Shown here: in pieces, positions 1 through 12,318 of the stretch
Numbering within the stretch: the first letter of the stretch is position 1
How the letters are laid out: each line of letters begins with the position of its first letter
Source: Thelonectria olida
Lineage: Eukaryota > Ascomycota > Sordariomycetes > Hypocreales > Nectriaceae
Direction: 5' to 3'
DNA: 64,000 bases
Assembly: GCA_020736575.1 (NCBI GenBank)
Contig: JAGPYM010000002.1
Coordinates: 434,001 to 498,000 of the forward strand
Made by a program: the position numbers and the translations under genes
Notes under the pieces: generated by a model
The model's database searches: none
What the model saw: the letters and a program-made list of their open reading frames with translations, nothing else
What the model was told of the DNA's origin: nothing

Positions 1-11
1 TCGCTGTCAGC

Positions 12-1908
12 TTACTGCTGAGCTGCGGCCTTGACCTCCTCTTCTCCCTTTCTTCTCTCTTCCGCAATAATCTCCTCCACTGTCTTGGTGCTCACACCGT
101 TTCCAAAGTACTTTTCCGAGAGCTCGACACATCGAAGGTTGGCCGATAGCTTGTTCATTGTCTCCATCCACTCGTCCGTCGGATCACTGTCATACACGAT
201 ACCTCCGCCAGCCTGCATATATGCGACGCCGTCCTTGACTAGCATGGTTCGGATCGCGATACAGGTGTCCATGGGACCCTCGTCGACATAGATGCGGTCT
301 TCGGAGCTAACCTTGTCGGATTCGTCCACCCTCACAATATCATATCCAAACCAACCGGCAGCACCGGCGTAGATGCCGCGCTTCTCTTGCTCCAGGTCAT
401 AAATAAGCTCCATGGCTCGGATCTTTGGTGCGCCTGAGACAGTTCCGGCGGGGAAAATGGATCGCAGAGCATCCCAGCGAGTACACTCGGGGCGCAACAC
501 TCCCGAGACCTCAGAAGTGATGTGCTGAACGTGGGAGAAACGATCAATCTTCATCAAGCGATCGACCTTGACAGTATTGGGGTGGCACACACGGTTCACG
601 TCGTTTCGGGCAAGGTCGACCAGCATGACGTGCTCGGCCCGGTCCTTCTTGGATGCCAAAAGCTCCGCGGCCAGTTCATCATCCTCAGTAGCATTCTTTC
701 CGCGGTGAATCGTACCGGCAATGGCGTGGTTAATTATTCGAGGGCGCGAACGAGCCTCGGCAGCAGAATAGCCAAATCGGGGGTCTGACGGGAGAGCGGC
801 GTAACCATCCGTCTTCATAAGACACTCGGGTGAAGCGCCGACAATGTAAAAGTCAGAACATGAGAGGAAGAAGACATATGGTGAAGGGTTCAGAGTTCGA
901 AGTGTTCTGTAGATGTTGAATGGATGAAGGTTAGTGCTTCTAGAAAAGCGCTGCGAAGGCACGGCCTGGATGATATCACCCTTGACAATGTACTCCTTGA
1001 GCTTGGTGACAAAGGTTTCGTATCCCCGACGGCCAACATTTGAGGAGTACTCGAGGTCGGCGCTTGAGGTGGAGGCGATTGTCTGCTTGGGGAGTGGAGT
1101 GTCGGGTTGATGAATGATATCCAGGGTCGCTCTGAGGGATGCACAAGCTTCGTCATAGGCTTGCTGGATGTCATCGGAAGGATTTTGTGGGATAGGCACA
1201 TGAGTGATGATTGTCAGAGTTGAGCGGAAGTGGTCGAGGGCGATGACGGTATCGAAGAGCATGAATAGGGCCTCAGGGATCTGAAGGTTGTCCTTGAGAG
1301 CGCGTTCGGTCTTCGGTTCGAAATACTTGATGCAGTCGTATGACACATAGCCGACAGCGCCACCCGAGAGCTTGGGAAGTCGTAGTGAAGGGATGTCGAG
1401 GACCTTGTGCTGGGAGAGTTCTGCCTCGAGGGTGCGAAGAGGGTCGCCGGGGTATTCATATCCAGGTCCAGTGCTTACGACTTTTCTAGGGCCTAGAAGT
1501 ATTGTCAGGATTTGACAGCCAGGCAATATCTATCCATGGTATTCTCACTTGCGCCAACGAAGCTGTATCTTCCTACCGTCTCTGTAGCCCCTGTTGCGCT
1601 CTCGAGCAAAAATGAGTATTCGGCAGTGGCACTAGGTGAAGAGTCAGAGTGTCAGTCCAAGGGCGAAGTGTACGAGGGTAATTACCCAGACGAGAGCTTC
1701 AGGTAGATGGCAGAGGGTGTCAAGAGGTCGGCAGGAGTCGAGGCGCAAACGGGGAGAAGCGTCGGGCGGTTCGAGTCAGACCAGGTCTGGTTGATGGCAT
1801 CGCGAGCTTCGGCGATGGAAGGCCGTATATCGAGCTGAGGGAAAGCAGGTCAGTTGATGTAAGTCAGGCAGTGAAGGAAACGAGGATTACTTGGGATGAG
1901 CCGTTCAT
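12..1908 (-). CDS. TRP2: Anthranilate synthase component I
   Basis: Converts chorismate and glutamine-derived ammonia to anthranilate, the first committed step of tryptophan synthesis. Exons (minus): 1891-1908, 1686-1834, 1549-1631 and 12-1492, with phase kept at every junction, giving 576 aa, normal for the family. The N-terminal half carries the LLES motif (about residues 64-67), part of the tryptophan feedback site in this family. The C-terminal chorismate-binding half shows HRGKNATEDDE, the DLARND stretch, GTVSGAPK and GGGIVYDSDP. The start is the ATG at 1908, in a first exon of only 18 bases; without the upstream exons the protein would lack the conserved LLES/GRYSFVGA segment. It is divergent from the BTB gene, about 0.9 kb away. 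The chain lacks a glutamine amidotransferase domain, which is expected from a separate gene. Confidence 0.95.
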
Positions 1909-2852
1909 CTTGAGAGGTTGTGCGAGTGTTGTCTAGTCCAGTGGTGTTGAAAGGAATAGCAATAGAAAACAGACCAAGACGAGGTACGGAGGTCGAAAAA
2001 AGCGGCCAGTGAGTACGTCGGTGAGTAATCGGCGGCTCCGGTCCAGGTTCAATTGAGGTCGGTGACTCGATCAAAGAAAATGGACAGACGTTTGGTGGGG
2101 GCGGGGCAGAACTAGTTCGTTAACCTAGAAGGTATCGAGAGACCCATTAAAACTTGGCTAGCTGTAGGGTAACTGAGTTAAAGGTGGACGGAGGGACATT
2201 CTAATAACATGAGGGTATTAATCATGCCAGATTTCTTAATAAGTATTTATTATTAATGTCTGGATCCGTAGTCCAGGGCTGGCTCTCGTCTGGTTATTTA
2301 GCTACCTATATTCAACATGTTGCTGTCGTCATCTCGACACATACTTGCTATCAGCTCTTATTAGGAACTGCACCATGTCCACGCCACTCGACTCTCACGA
2401 GTATCACATAGCCGATTCAATTCGCAAACCGTTAAAAACATATTCGACAAAACACAAATGACCAGCTCCCAAGCATACATGTCGATTGGCCATCTCAGAA
2501 GAGAATTCACTTGTAGCCGGGCTCATTGCTGTTGGCCCAAAACATACCTAAGGCACCTCATCATCGTAGCTGCGTAACTACCTAGGTATGTAGGTCCGGG
2601 CAGGTACTGGTGTGACTGGGCGCGCAACTCAGCTCAAGCTCTCCACTTTAGTCCGCTCCTCCTGCATGCGGCGCACACCACCTCAGGATAGCTTCAACAT
2701 CTTCAGCTCATCCATCTTCAACTAATACTTCCAGGCATTAATTCGAATTTTGCCCACTCGCTTCCCGCACACTTCTGTCGCTATCTCATCCAGATACTCT
2801 AAACGGTCGTTTCTACTTACGCGGCACCTTCTCCTGTCAAGGTGCCTCTATC
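1909..2852. other. Divergent intergenic region, TRP2 / BTB gene
   Basis: No coding signal seen. It should hold both promoters. A TGACTC at 2063-2068 is one base short of the Gcn4/CPC1 element TGACTCA that commonly controls amino-acid genes; a single imperfect match is weak evidence. The part next to the BTB gene (about 2640-2800) is rich in C and T, as is common ahead of fungal start codons. A short palindromic CCTAGG-type motif lies near 2580. Confidence 0.5.
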
Positions 2853-3842
2853 ATGCCCTCCGAAGAACAATCCTACGACAACATGGCCGGCGAGACAGCC
2901 CCCGGCGCTGATGTCGAGATGACCGAATCCGCGGAGCCCACCCAGGGCGCTGACGCAGACGACGATGCTGATGGCACCGAGAAGGCCCTGGTTGAGGCCG
3001 AACAGGAGCCCGAACCCCGCGTCACCTTTGCCAGTTATCTCATGAGCCCCGTCGTTACCCTCGTTGTCGGATCGAGCGAAGAAGGCCCAAGTGTTCTTAC
3101 CGCACATCAAGCTCTGTTGACCCAGAGTCCTTATTTTCGTGAACTCTGCGGCGCGTTTGTAGATGATGGTAGTGTTGGTCGCCTCTCTCAGGTCCATGAT
3201 GACCTATAATGCTTACATCTCGACTGACACCCGTCGCACAGCCGCGCCAGATCACCCTCTCCGAATTCGACGTCGACGCCGTCGGCTGCTTCCTCGAGTT
3301 CCTATACACCGGCGAATACTTCCCCAAGAAGCTCCCCGGCCAGCGAACCCTCGAGAACGACCCCACAGTCCCCTCCGTCGACGACACGGGCGACCAGCTC
3401 CTCAAGCACGCGCGTGTCTACACCTTGGGCGAGAAGTTTGGCGTCGCCGGCCTCAGAACCCTCGCCAGCTCCAAGATCCACTGCGTCAACTCGACGGCCA
3501 AGGGTGAGATTGCCTACGCCCGCTACGTATACGCCTACACCAGCACCGACGACACAACCATCCGAGCCCCCATCGCGAGCTTCTGGGCGACGCGGTCGCA
3601 CACCCTGCGCTCCGAGGCCGAGGACGAATTCAAGGCGCTGTGCTTGGAGCACCCTCAATTCGGTTACGACGTTCTCAGTATGTTCCCTGTCCCTGTATTG
3701 TTTTGGGTGGTGGTGGTACTAATTGTGTTCAGCTCGTGTTCTCGACGACAAGCTCAAGCGAGAACGCACCGAGAAGATGCATCCCGCATCGAGCAGCCAC
3801 CGCAAGCGCGCCCGCCACAGCAGTGGATCTCGCGATCTTTGA
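2853..3842 (+). CDS. BTB/POZ domain protein
   Basis: Predicted exons 2853-3158, 3242-3677 and 3733-3842, 283 aa. An acidic N-terminus (many D/E between residues 15 and 55) leads into a BTB fold: VTLVVG, then LTAHQALLTQSPYF, and after the first intron ITLSEFDVDAVGCFLEFLYTG, the usual end of the BTB helix bundle. The C-terminus is basic (HRKRARHSS), compatible with a nuclear signal. BTB proteins mediate dimerisation or serve as adaptors for Cullin-3 ligases; no second domain (Kelch, MATH) is visible, so the partner is unknown. Intron 1 uses donor GTAGAT, chosen because it is the only nearby donor that keeps the frame; this junction is the least certain part of the model. Confidence 0.75.
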
Positions 3843-4520
3843 GCGCCAATCCCTACGTTGGCCGGTATTTTGTCTTGTTCGTTTATTACGTGGCTACATT
3901 ATTCCACTGTGCATGTAGCCGAGGTTTTTCACCCAAGCGGTAAGCTGGCAAGCAGGGTTTTCCTCCCTTGGTTGGTTGTTTGTATAATACATGGGCGTTG
4001 GATCTTTGGAAGAGAGCCTTCGTTTGAGTATCTGGAGTGAGCTTGACAGTTTGCTTCAGATTCGTGAGTCGAGTGGTCAATTGTGATGTGCGCGAACAAG
4101 CTGCGTGGAATCCAGTCAAGAACTCATGGCGAACATGATGTGATGCTGCTCTTCCGAGTCTTGGTGAACAATACTGCGCATCTTGCGCCTGCTCTAGAAC
4201 ATGGACGAGACACCATGTTTAATGAATTGCCACTAACAAGAGAACACCTTTTGTCACAAATAAGGTATATATCACGGCTCTACGCCGTAGTCACATACCG
4301 CATCCGTTTCAATTTCAGGGACCTCCTATACACCTATCGTTCATGCATTCGATTCTGAATTGGCTTCAATTAGGAGTAATTCACTGACTGATAAGAGCCT
4401 GTCGTGGAACTCGAACGAACATTCACGCCTTGCTCTGTCGCGACTGAGCTTGAAACTGGCTTATACAAGGTGTGACTACGCAGATCCTGAGAACCCATCC
4501 ACCTGTCGTGAAGTTGAATC
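3843..4520. other. Intergenic, BTB 3' end / RING promoter
   Basis: About 680 bases between two plus-strand genes. The small open frames here lack coding character and I see no RNA gene or repeat. It presumably holds the BTB terminator and the promoter of the RING gene. Confidence 0.4.
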
Positions 4521-5366
4521 ATGGAAGGACCTTTGGACATTTATGCACCCAACTTCTCCTGGGCCGACCAGGCCGAAGAGGCATTCAACTGCCCGGAGCA
4601 AGCCCAACAAGAAGAGCCAGAGGGGGCAAAGTCTCCGGCCCCAGAATGCTATTTCCCGACTATACGCCGGCACCTTGCCGGAGAGGTCGACACCCCAATC
4701 AAGGCATCATGCCCCATCTGCTTCGATGACTTGAACGTCCCCGGCTTAGACGAGGTCGACTCGGGCAAAGGCAAAGGCAAGGAGTACAGAATCTCACCGT
4801 GCGGCCACATGTTCTGCAGGTCTTGCATCAGACAAGCGCTCAAGGCGCAGAAAGCTCAGAACCTCGCCCGCACATGCCCGGTCTGTCGGCTCCCGCTGAG
4901 TTGTCGTCGATGCGACAAGGTGACGCGCTTCTACCGGTTCGGCGACGACATGAAGGCGCACGACCTGGTCCAGTCGCAATTCTTCCGTCCTCGTCGGCCC
5001 CAACCAGACTCACCAATAGCGTCACCAACACTACCATCATCAGCACCATCCTCACCAACAGAAACAACACCATCAGCAGAGTACGTCTACATCTGCGGCC
5101 GCTGCCCGGCGCGCGACCGGTGGCAGGCGCGCATCAGACGGCGCGAGTGGCCTGAGTCGGCAATGCAGCTGGAGCCGGGGGTGGTCGATCTCGTGTACCA
5201 CATCCTCGACTCGCTGGAGGATCTGGGGCGCTGGGGGTCTCGCGAGGCGGTGATGGATGCGATTGAAAAGGTCATGGACGATGAGTTTGCCTGGCTGGCG
5301 GGGGAACGGGAGAGCTTTATCTTGGAGGAGATGAGCCGGAGGGGGGGAGAATACTTCCAGCTGTGA
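4521..5366 (+). CDS. RING-finger protein (probable E3 ubiquitin ligase)
   Basis: Single exon, 281 aa. A C3HC4 RING occupies about residues 64-122: C64 and C67 (CPIC), C94-G-H96 (CGHMFC with C99), C102, and C119/C122 (CPVC). The spacing fits zinc-binding RING domains, which recruit E2 enzymes. Another cysteine pair (C127, C130) follows at once and may extend the metal site. After a Ser/Thr/Pro-rich linker (residues 150-185) comes a conserved-looking helical tail ending in a run of acidic and aromatic residues. No membrane segment is seen, so it is probably soluble. The substrate cannot be told from the sequence. The start is the first ATG of the frame and a convincing protein begins there. Confidence 0.88.
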   Translation: MEGPLDIYAPNFSWADQAEEAFNCPEQAQQEEPEGAKSPAPECYFPTIRRHLAGEVDTPIKASCPICFDDLNVPGLDEVDSGKGKGKEYRISPCGHMFCRSCIRQALKAQKAQNLARTCPVCRLPLSCRRCDKVTRFYRFGDDMKAHDLVQSQFFRPRRPQPDSPIASPTLPSSAPSSPTETTPSAEYVYICGRCPARDRWQARIRRREWPESAMQLEPGVVDLVYHILDSLEDLGRWGSREAVMDAIEKVMDDEFAWLAGERESFILEEMSRRGGEYFQL

Positions 5367-5749
5367 CCTACCTAACCTACCTTCCCTTATGCTGTATTTT
5401 TCCTTTGTGTAAATTCTAATGATGTTATAACATAAGAATCCAAGAAAGATAGAGACTATTGTGCTTTGTGAAGGTGAATATCGGCCGTCAAAGACGTGTC
5501 CGAAGGTGTATGCGGCTATCGGCCGGAAGAGAGTCGGACAGGGAACAAAGATGACGAAGAGGCGGGGACAGCAAGTGGATCTATGCGTCGACGCCCCATG
5601 CTGTGTTACTCGAATTGAACGTCTTTGGCAGCGGTCAAACGAAGTGTTTCCATGTCGGCCAATTTCGTGCTATTATTCGCATATCACGGGACGTACATAC
5701 GTAGTTGATATGAAGGCGGAGAGGAGACGGATATCAGATGCCGAAGGAA

Positions 5750-5771
5750 AGAGAGAGAGAGAGAGAGAGAG
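5750..5771. repeat. (GA)n microsatellite
   Basis: About eleven uninterrupted GA units in intergenic DNA, downstream of the RING gene. A simple-sequence tract with no visible function. Confidence 0.9.
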
Positions 5772-7560
5772 TCATGTCATGGAATAGCATGGTATATAGT
5801 ATGTTGTTCATATAGTGAAAGTGTCTGGATAGATTTCGCCCTGTTGACGATTCGCATACACGCATATCCCGTTTCGTCGTCTCCGTCGTCTCCCCTGCGT
5901 CTCTCAAACACGGCCACCATCACCCATACAAACACAACCCAGCCATGGCAGCAGCAAGCAAGCAGCAAGAGAAGTGAAACCTCCGGAAAGTGGGTTCCCT
6001 TGGCGCCCAAGGTCCTCACCCGGTGACCAGGGGGTGGCCACACGGATCCACGGGGTCCCCAACACTAAGGATCCCGTGTTAGCCGTGCTGGAGACGCATT
6101 TTGCAGAGAGGCATGATGGCCGCACGCCCCCTTGAACAAGCGACGAGAGGAACCAATGACGAATTAGGGGTTTAAGGGAATCGATAGAGATAGAGGCCAA
6201 GCATGGGAATTGACACGCCGCATCTGCGAGTTCTCGACAACGACCATCGCCTTCCCACGCCTATGGGCGCACTCTGAACTCTGCCAGTTTGAGTGCCAAG
6301 TCAGCCTCAATGCCAAGAGAAATGGCACATCCATCCCATCAGGAACGTGGTCTCGCATCGTCTTGGCGCTCACGCAGAGGAGCGACGCAACGGCGCCGGA
6401 CATGCAAGCGAGCAATGGGCATTATATCCACACTTGTCGCAGTCAAACTCTAGCCGGGGCCGATTAGTTGTTTCTTACGTTACAGATTGGAGCTGTCAGA
6501 AGACGCTCGCCCAAATGCCGAAACGGAAGCCTCATGATGCTGGAATGATGAACTCGGCAGCACGGCACGGCACGGCAGCACGCAACCGTACGGGCAATAG
6601 AGCTATCTATGTCCCCAAGAGTAAGCCCGAGGCAGCAGTGGGGAGAAGGGCAGAGGAATAGCATCATCTCAGCGCGAGCACGTCTGCTGCTCCTGTGCCG
6701 GTATCCGATGGCGCCCCAATCGACCCCGGCAAGTCGGCACGCTCGTCTATCCACAATGCAAACATGACAATTGGTTCAGTCGGAGCTGTTGCTATTCTGT
6801 TTTTGGTCTTTTGGGCAATTTCTCCCATCCTCTTGTCCACGGGCCGTTGGTGAAGTGGCATAGCATACTCTTTTCTCACTGGAACTGCCCTGTAGTTGGG
6901 GTATTGGGAGTGACAGAGGTCGAGGGTGTTAGTGGACTATCATCAGAGCAGCTTGGACTGTTCTATTGCAGGTAATATTGTGCAACACTCACTCTCTTCT
7001 CTTTCCTACGCAAGCCTACTTTTTCATTTTCCAGAGACTCCTAGTTGTCGTATGTCTTGCGTGTCGTGTTCCCCCGCGGGGCCACATCTGTAACAACAGC
7101 CTCGATCCTCTCTCCCCCCAAAAAAACGATTCACATTCTTCATCTTCATCTTCCTTTCTGTCGATCTCGAGTCCCCTAAAATAACAACAGAGAACAGAAA
7201 AAAGTCACTTGCCCACTTTTTCCTTCCATTCATTCGGCACGCTCTCGCCGTTTTCCACCCAGTTCAGTTCAGCCCAGACCAGCCCACAGCTTCTTCGGTT
7301 CCCGCACTCCCCGCAGAGCGCGCGCGTCTCTCCGAATACCTACACCAACCCCCAGTCTGTCCCGTCTTTTCCATTGCCCGTTTAGCTGGTCATTCTCTCT
7401 CTCTTCTCAACTGTCACTTGTACTGATTGTACCTTGGTTTCAAACCCAGTGCTCCCCTCCCCTTGGCCTTCAGCTCCATCAACCACCACCACCTCCCACC
7501 CCCCTTCACAAGGCTTGTGCGCTCTGTCTCGGAAGTACGGCTTCTCTCCCCTCCTCCTCC

Positions 7561-7585
7561 CCTCTCCTCTCCTCTCCTCTCCTCT
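7561..7585. repeat. (CCTCT)5 pentanucleotide tract
   Basis: Five consecutive CCTCT units inside the pyrimidine-rich leader of the gene at 8300, flanked by further CTC-rich sequence on both sides. Such tracts are typical of fungal promoters and leaders and can vary in length between strains. Confidence 0.85.
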
Positions 7586-8299
7586 CTCCAGTATCCGTCC
7601 TATTCGTACTCCGGTGCCTCTTCGTTCCTGATCGTTGCTTTCCCAATTATTATCTCATTTTTCCGATTCCTTTTGCCTCCTACGCACACGCCATCCGCTC
7701 TTTCGTAAAGACCTAGCGCCCAACTGTCTCTGCCTTTGCCGCTCTGCCGTTTCCTCCATATTGTTTTTTTCTCTCTCTCTCTTTCCCTGTATTACGTCGT
7801 TTGTTAGTCCTTTTCCCACTTCACGTCTCAGTACACACCCCCCCGTCCAGCGTCCAAAGTCCGTTTCGCCGCCCGCCGCGCCCTCAGGGCTGGTCTGGCA
7901 TGCCGCTTCCCGGGGCTTGAATTCTTTTTTCGGTCTGTTCTTTTCTTGTCCCGGTCTGGTATTTTTATAATATCCAGCGCTTGTCCCCGGACGCCAAGCC
8001 TTTCCATTGTCTCTTTCTTCAGCTTCCCCCCCAAAGCGCAAAGTGAGGATGCTGTCGGCCATTTCACGACATCGGCATATCGTCTTGTCTGTTTCACCTA
8101 CTTGATCATTTTTACTTTCTTTTCTTTGCAACGAGAAGGAGAAACCGGGGAAAGGAAGAGAAAAAGATTGGACGAGAAAGTGTGCAGGAATTAAGAGAGA
8201 GAGAAAGAGCGGAGGCAGTCCTACAACGACATAATATCACCACTACCCACCCACTATACGAATACCTACTCTACCGCCCGCCCGGCTTCACCACCAGCA

Positions 8300-9412
8300 A
8301 TGGACGGCCTGCCTGCAACAGCCGCCATCGCCGGCCTCCTCGCCGTCAGCGGCATTGTCATCGACATCCTCTGGGACCTGAACTCGTCGCCCAAGCACGA
8401 CACGGCCGTCCTCAATCTCGCCCTGCGCGAGGTCAAGGAGTGCCGCTCCTCCATCAACGCCCTCACAAAGGCCCTCGCCCTCCTCCAGTCCCGCCAGGTG
8501 CCCTTCCCCGACCGCGCCTCGTGGATCGACGTCGACGAGCTCGTCGCCACCCTCACCGACACCGTCCTCGCCTTCTCCAAGCTGTACGCCCTGGCCTGCA
8601 GCATCGAGGCCGAGGCCGCGCGCTCGTCCCCCGCCGCCGCCGGTCGCAAGTACGAAAAGCGGCTGCGGGCGCTGTGCGCGCGCTTGAAGTGGCATAACCT
8701 GTCCATTGCCATGATGATGACGATAATTAACTGGTGGGTTCACTGACGTGAGAAGTAGTTGCATGCCAAGCTAACACTTACAAGTCCCGCCGAGACGGAT
8801 GCCAAGAACTCCCGCGACGAACTCGTCCACCGCATCACCCGCCTCCTCACCTTCAACCTCTCTCTCTCGGCCCGCATGCAACGCCGCATCCCCCCGTCAT
8901 CACCCCCGGCCTCGACGTACCGCTCCCCTCCCGCATCCTCCAACTCGTCTACATCGTCGGCCGGCCCTCCGCCGCTCTCATCCTCTCCCATCCTGCCAAG
9001 CATCCCCCCCTCCACCACTGCCGCCTGCCTCCCTCCCGCCAAGCCGGCCGATGTGGGTCGCATCCCCCGATCGTCGCCCGGCTGCGGCTGGCCCACCACC
9101 GCCGCTGCCGCCTCCTTCTCCGGCTACACCCTCGCCCACCCCGGCGTGCTCTCCATCATCTGCCTGCCCATCAGCGTTGCTGAGCTGCGCGACGACCGCG
9201 ACTACTATCCCGTCTCCTACCTTGCCCCCGGCTCCCCCATCTCCGTCTCCGTCGCCGGCTCCGACTATCACCTACCCCTTGGCCTCGACGACCGCCGATC
9301 AAGCAGCATCCGCTCCACCTCCATGACGCCAAGCCCGCCTGGTTCGAGCTGGGAACCAAAGGACATGCCGCCCGCCGTGAACACACAGATTGCGGGTCCT
9401 GCAGCACGATAG
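8300..9412 (+). CDS. Protein with STAND-type fungal N-terminal (Helo-like/PigL_N) domain
   Basis: Exons 8300-8733 and 8785-9412, 353 aa. The first about 150 residues look like the helical N-terminal domain found ahead of NACHT/NB-ARC modules in fungal STAND proteins: a hydrophobic start (AAIAGLLAVSGIVIDIL), then amphipathic helices with the pattern LREVKECRSSINALTKAL. After the intron the helix pattern continues (DAKNSRDELVHRITRLL) and then gives way to about 200 residues rich in Pro, Ser and Ala with no recognisable domain. There is no NACHT, P-loop or repeat domain, so this is a stand-alone N-domain protein. In relatives such domains act in signalling or heterokaryon incompatibility; here the role is unknown. 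An exceptionally long C/T-rich leader precedes it. Confidence 0.7.
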
Positions 9413-9851
9413 CCTCAATAGACTTAGTTATTCTCCATCACAGAGAAGATGGAGGGAGGCATGACAGACAACATTGGTTGGAGTTTTTTGGTCTTTGAGG
9501 TTGATTTTCGCGGTTCACTGCTCAAGGCAGCCCGCACGAGGTTAGGATTTTGGGAAAATATCATTATAGCATCTTCTCTTATCAGGCAACGGTGTATAGA
9601 CGGCGTGTTTCCTTGTTGCTTCTTTTGTTTTTTCCCCAAGGTGTAACGGCTAAATTTGATATCATGACATTGGCATGGCAAACCTACCCTTTCTTCATAT
9701 TCGGGTACGAAATTTGGACAAAGCTCGTGTAATTTATCTTGCATTCATATTCATTCTAATTATCCGACATATTTATCAATAGACCTGTCCTGAACCAGAC
9801 ACCCAAGCCACACCAATAATACAGATCCAAGATGTTGACCCCTTCCGATGC
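9413..9851. other. Convergent intergenic region
   Basis: About 440 bases between the 3' ends of the STAND-type N-domain gene and the aminopeptidase gene. AT-richer than the flanking genes, with no coding signal; it presumably holds both terminators. Confidence 0.4.
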
Positions 9852-11603
9852 TTACAAGATAAGCTTGCTACCGTGATACTTGACTTCCTTGTCGTAAGAC
9901 TTCACAGAAACCTCCTCCTTGGTACGCTTGGGGAAGCCTTCAAAGGAGAGAGCATAGGTGGCCACAGAATGGGCAATCAGCTTGCACTATGTCAGTATGT
10001 TTTCTCAAGGCGGAAACGGAAGCATCTGTGCTTACCTTGGTGTTGACGACCCAGGCCGTGTAGTTGACATTGCTAAGGTCATCGCAGAGCTGGTGGTAGC
10101 AAGGATCGTACCACTCGCCAGCCTTGCCGCCAAACTGCTTCGCTTCATCCTTGGTCTTGACACCCTCGGCGCCAGTAGCGATACCTCCAGCGGGAATGCC
10201 ACCGCGGATGAAGCCATCATAGTCACTACGGCCATCAAACGGGATGAATGTGTAGTTCAGACCCTGCTCCTCGTACCAGTCGACGTACAGGTCTCGGAGC
10301 TCTTCGGAACCCGCCGGGCTCTCGTCGTTGGTGGCATTGTAGATCTGGTAGGCAAAGTTGGGGCTAGCCATCATATCGTAGTCCATGAAGAGACGGATCT
10401 TCTGGTTCTCATCCTCGGGGAGCACCTCGACGTAGTGATCACTGCCCAAAAGACCTTCCTCCTCAGCTGTATCGAATTAGTCCCTGAGTGATAACCGGGG
10501 TGATCGAGTTTCACTTACCAGCCCACCATGCAAATCGCACACAGTTGTTGACCTTGAACTTGGTCAACTGGGTAGCAACCTCAAGGACTGAGATACTTCC
10601 AGATCCGTCATCGTTGATACCAGGGCCTTCGGTGACGCTGTCACTGTGGCCACCGAGCATCACGCAGTTGTCGGAATCGCCACCCCGAGTTTGAGCAATA
10701 ATATTCTTGGTAGAAATGGTCTTGACCTCGGCATCGATGTAAGCAATTCCATCAACACTCTCGCCGCTCTTGAGGCGCTTCGCGAGAGGCTTGCCATCCT
10801 TTCCCCCCAGACCGAAAGTAGCAACGTGGTTGGGGGAGGGAGTGCCCAGAGTTCCATGGACCTCCTCATCATCATAGTTGTAGACGACTGCGGCGACAGC
10901 ACCGGCCTTACCAGCATTGGCAGACTTGGTACCGAAGGGGCAGGTTCCTCGAAGGATAAGCGCAATATTACCGCTCACAGTTTCGGGGAAATCGGACTCT
11001 TCGCAACCTTCATTGTCAACGAGGATGATATCGCCAAAGACTGGCTGCTTGTTGGGGGTGGGAGGGGTTAGTCCCATGGGAGCGGCATCCTTGGGGACAG
11101 AAGAGCCGATAACAAGTCGAGATTCGTAGACGTTGCCCGAGACGGCCGGGAATAGCTGATCCGAGACGCTGTAGTAGTCACCAAGCTTGGCGAGCTCAGA
11201 TGTGATGTATTCAAGAGTTCCAATATGACCTAATTATTGAATGTCAGCTTCATGTTGCGCATTGAGATGCGAACGCGTCCAACGGCCGCTGCGCATCTTC
11301 ATCCGTTGAATTGAACTGGCACAACGTACCCTTGCTGCCAATGACGCGGGTAGGATGGTTGTACTCCGCCTCGCCGAGCTTGGCGATTTCATAAAACTTC
11401 TTGGCACGAGTCTCGAGGTTGTCGGCCGTGATGAGTTTCTGAAGAGCCTTGGTGTCGATGACGGGAAGGCCGTCGGAGCTAGAGTCGGAGCTCGACGACC
11501 AGGGCATCGAAGGGAGCTTGTCAAGAGGGACTTGGGGGATCTGGAGAGCCGAGACGCCCGAGAGGGCGGTCGCAGCGACCAGAAGGCCCTTGGAGATGGT
11601 CAT
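9852..11603 (-). CDS. Secreted M28 aminopeptidase with PA domain (LAP2/aminopeptidase Y type)
   Basis: Exons (minus) 11330-11603, 10519-11229, 10036-10466 and 9852-9980; 514 aa. Removes N-terminal residues from peptides using two zinc ions, outside the cell or in the vacuole. A signal peptide (MTISKGLLVAATALSGVSA) starts the chain. A protease-associated insert (GNIALILRGTCPFGTKSANA) lies in the middle. Catalytic and zinc-binding motifs are complete: GGHSDSV, INDDGSGS, the WWAAEEEGLLGS segment formed across an intron, MDYDM and CYHQLCDD. A basic C-terminal tail follows. A second, clearly paralogous enzyme sits at 56885-58522. The start is the ATG that gives the signal peptide. Confidence 0.93.
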
Positions 11604-12318
11604 TGGGGCGGTAGGTTGGGTTGAAGATGAGAGGATGTGGATGGAAGGAAAGGAAAGAAAGAGGGAGATGGTGATACAGCTAAGACGAGGTAATGAGGTG
11701 CTCAGCTGTGACCCTGACGTATAGGCCTCTTGGCGGGCTGGGAGCTTAGCTTAGGCAGGTACGTATCTGGGCAAGGCGCACTTTCCTGCCGAGGAACGGC
11801 TGCGTTGCGTTGCCCTGCGACAGCGCTGAGGAGAGCACCGACACCGGGCGGGCAAGGCGGCAACCGGTGCTCCGGTGTCCCGTGTGACCGTGTGACGCAG
11901 AGTGACGCAGGTACTGCCGAGCTCTTATCTTATCAGACGTAACGACTGCTTCATTGGCCTGCAGGGGGCTGGAATTGGAGATTGCACGCACAGCTTGAGT
12001 CACGCGCATAAGCTGTTCTTGGCATCACGCATGGCGGCAGAATTCGTGGCGATCTGCCGTTGTTTGTTCCTGGATTTGTCGACAGTGAATTTGATCTTCG
12101 AGGCTGGAATGTTTAGAGATATGCATGAAGAAACTCAATTTCTAATTACTGTTGATATGTACCGTTGATCTCTTGTCGCCTCTAATATTCGTATTACTCG
12201 CGTCCGAGATGCTGACAACAACCAAGCTGTTTGGTGCTCAAGCCAACCCGCATGAGTTTCATCCGCCATGTCCGCACGTATGTACTCCTAATAAAAAAAT
12301 TCTATTTCATCCCTCACA
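11604..12318. other. Intergenic, aminopeptidase promoter / PAP2 gene 3' end
   Basis: About 715 bases between two minus-strand genes; it should carry the aminopeptidase promoter. Around 11840-11920 there are repeated CCGGTG-, GTGTGAC- and GTGACGCAG-like words, possibly protein-binding sites, but no family can be named. No coding signal. Confidence 0.35.

Larger units (their letters stand above)
5367..8299. other. Long gene-free region with pyrimidine-rich leader
   Basis: About 2.9 kb without a supportable gene; open frames here are short and lack codon bias. It contains a (GA)n tract at about 5750-5771, three CACGG copies near 6561, and from about 6990 to 8290 an extended, strongly C/T-biased stretch with a (CCTCT)5 tract. 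This is the expected composition of a long 5' leader and core promoter for the gene starting at 8300. Confidence 0.5.

Noticed and set aside
2063..2068. TGACTC as a Gcn4/CPC1 site for TRP2
   Set aside because: Only one imperfect copy; kept as a remark in the intergenic entry, not as a feature.
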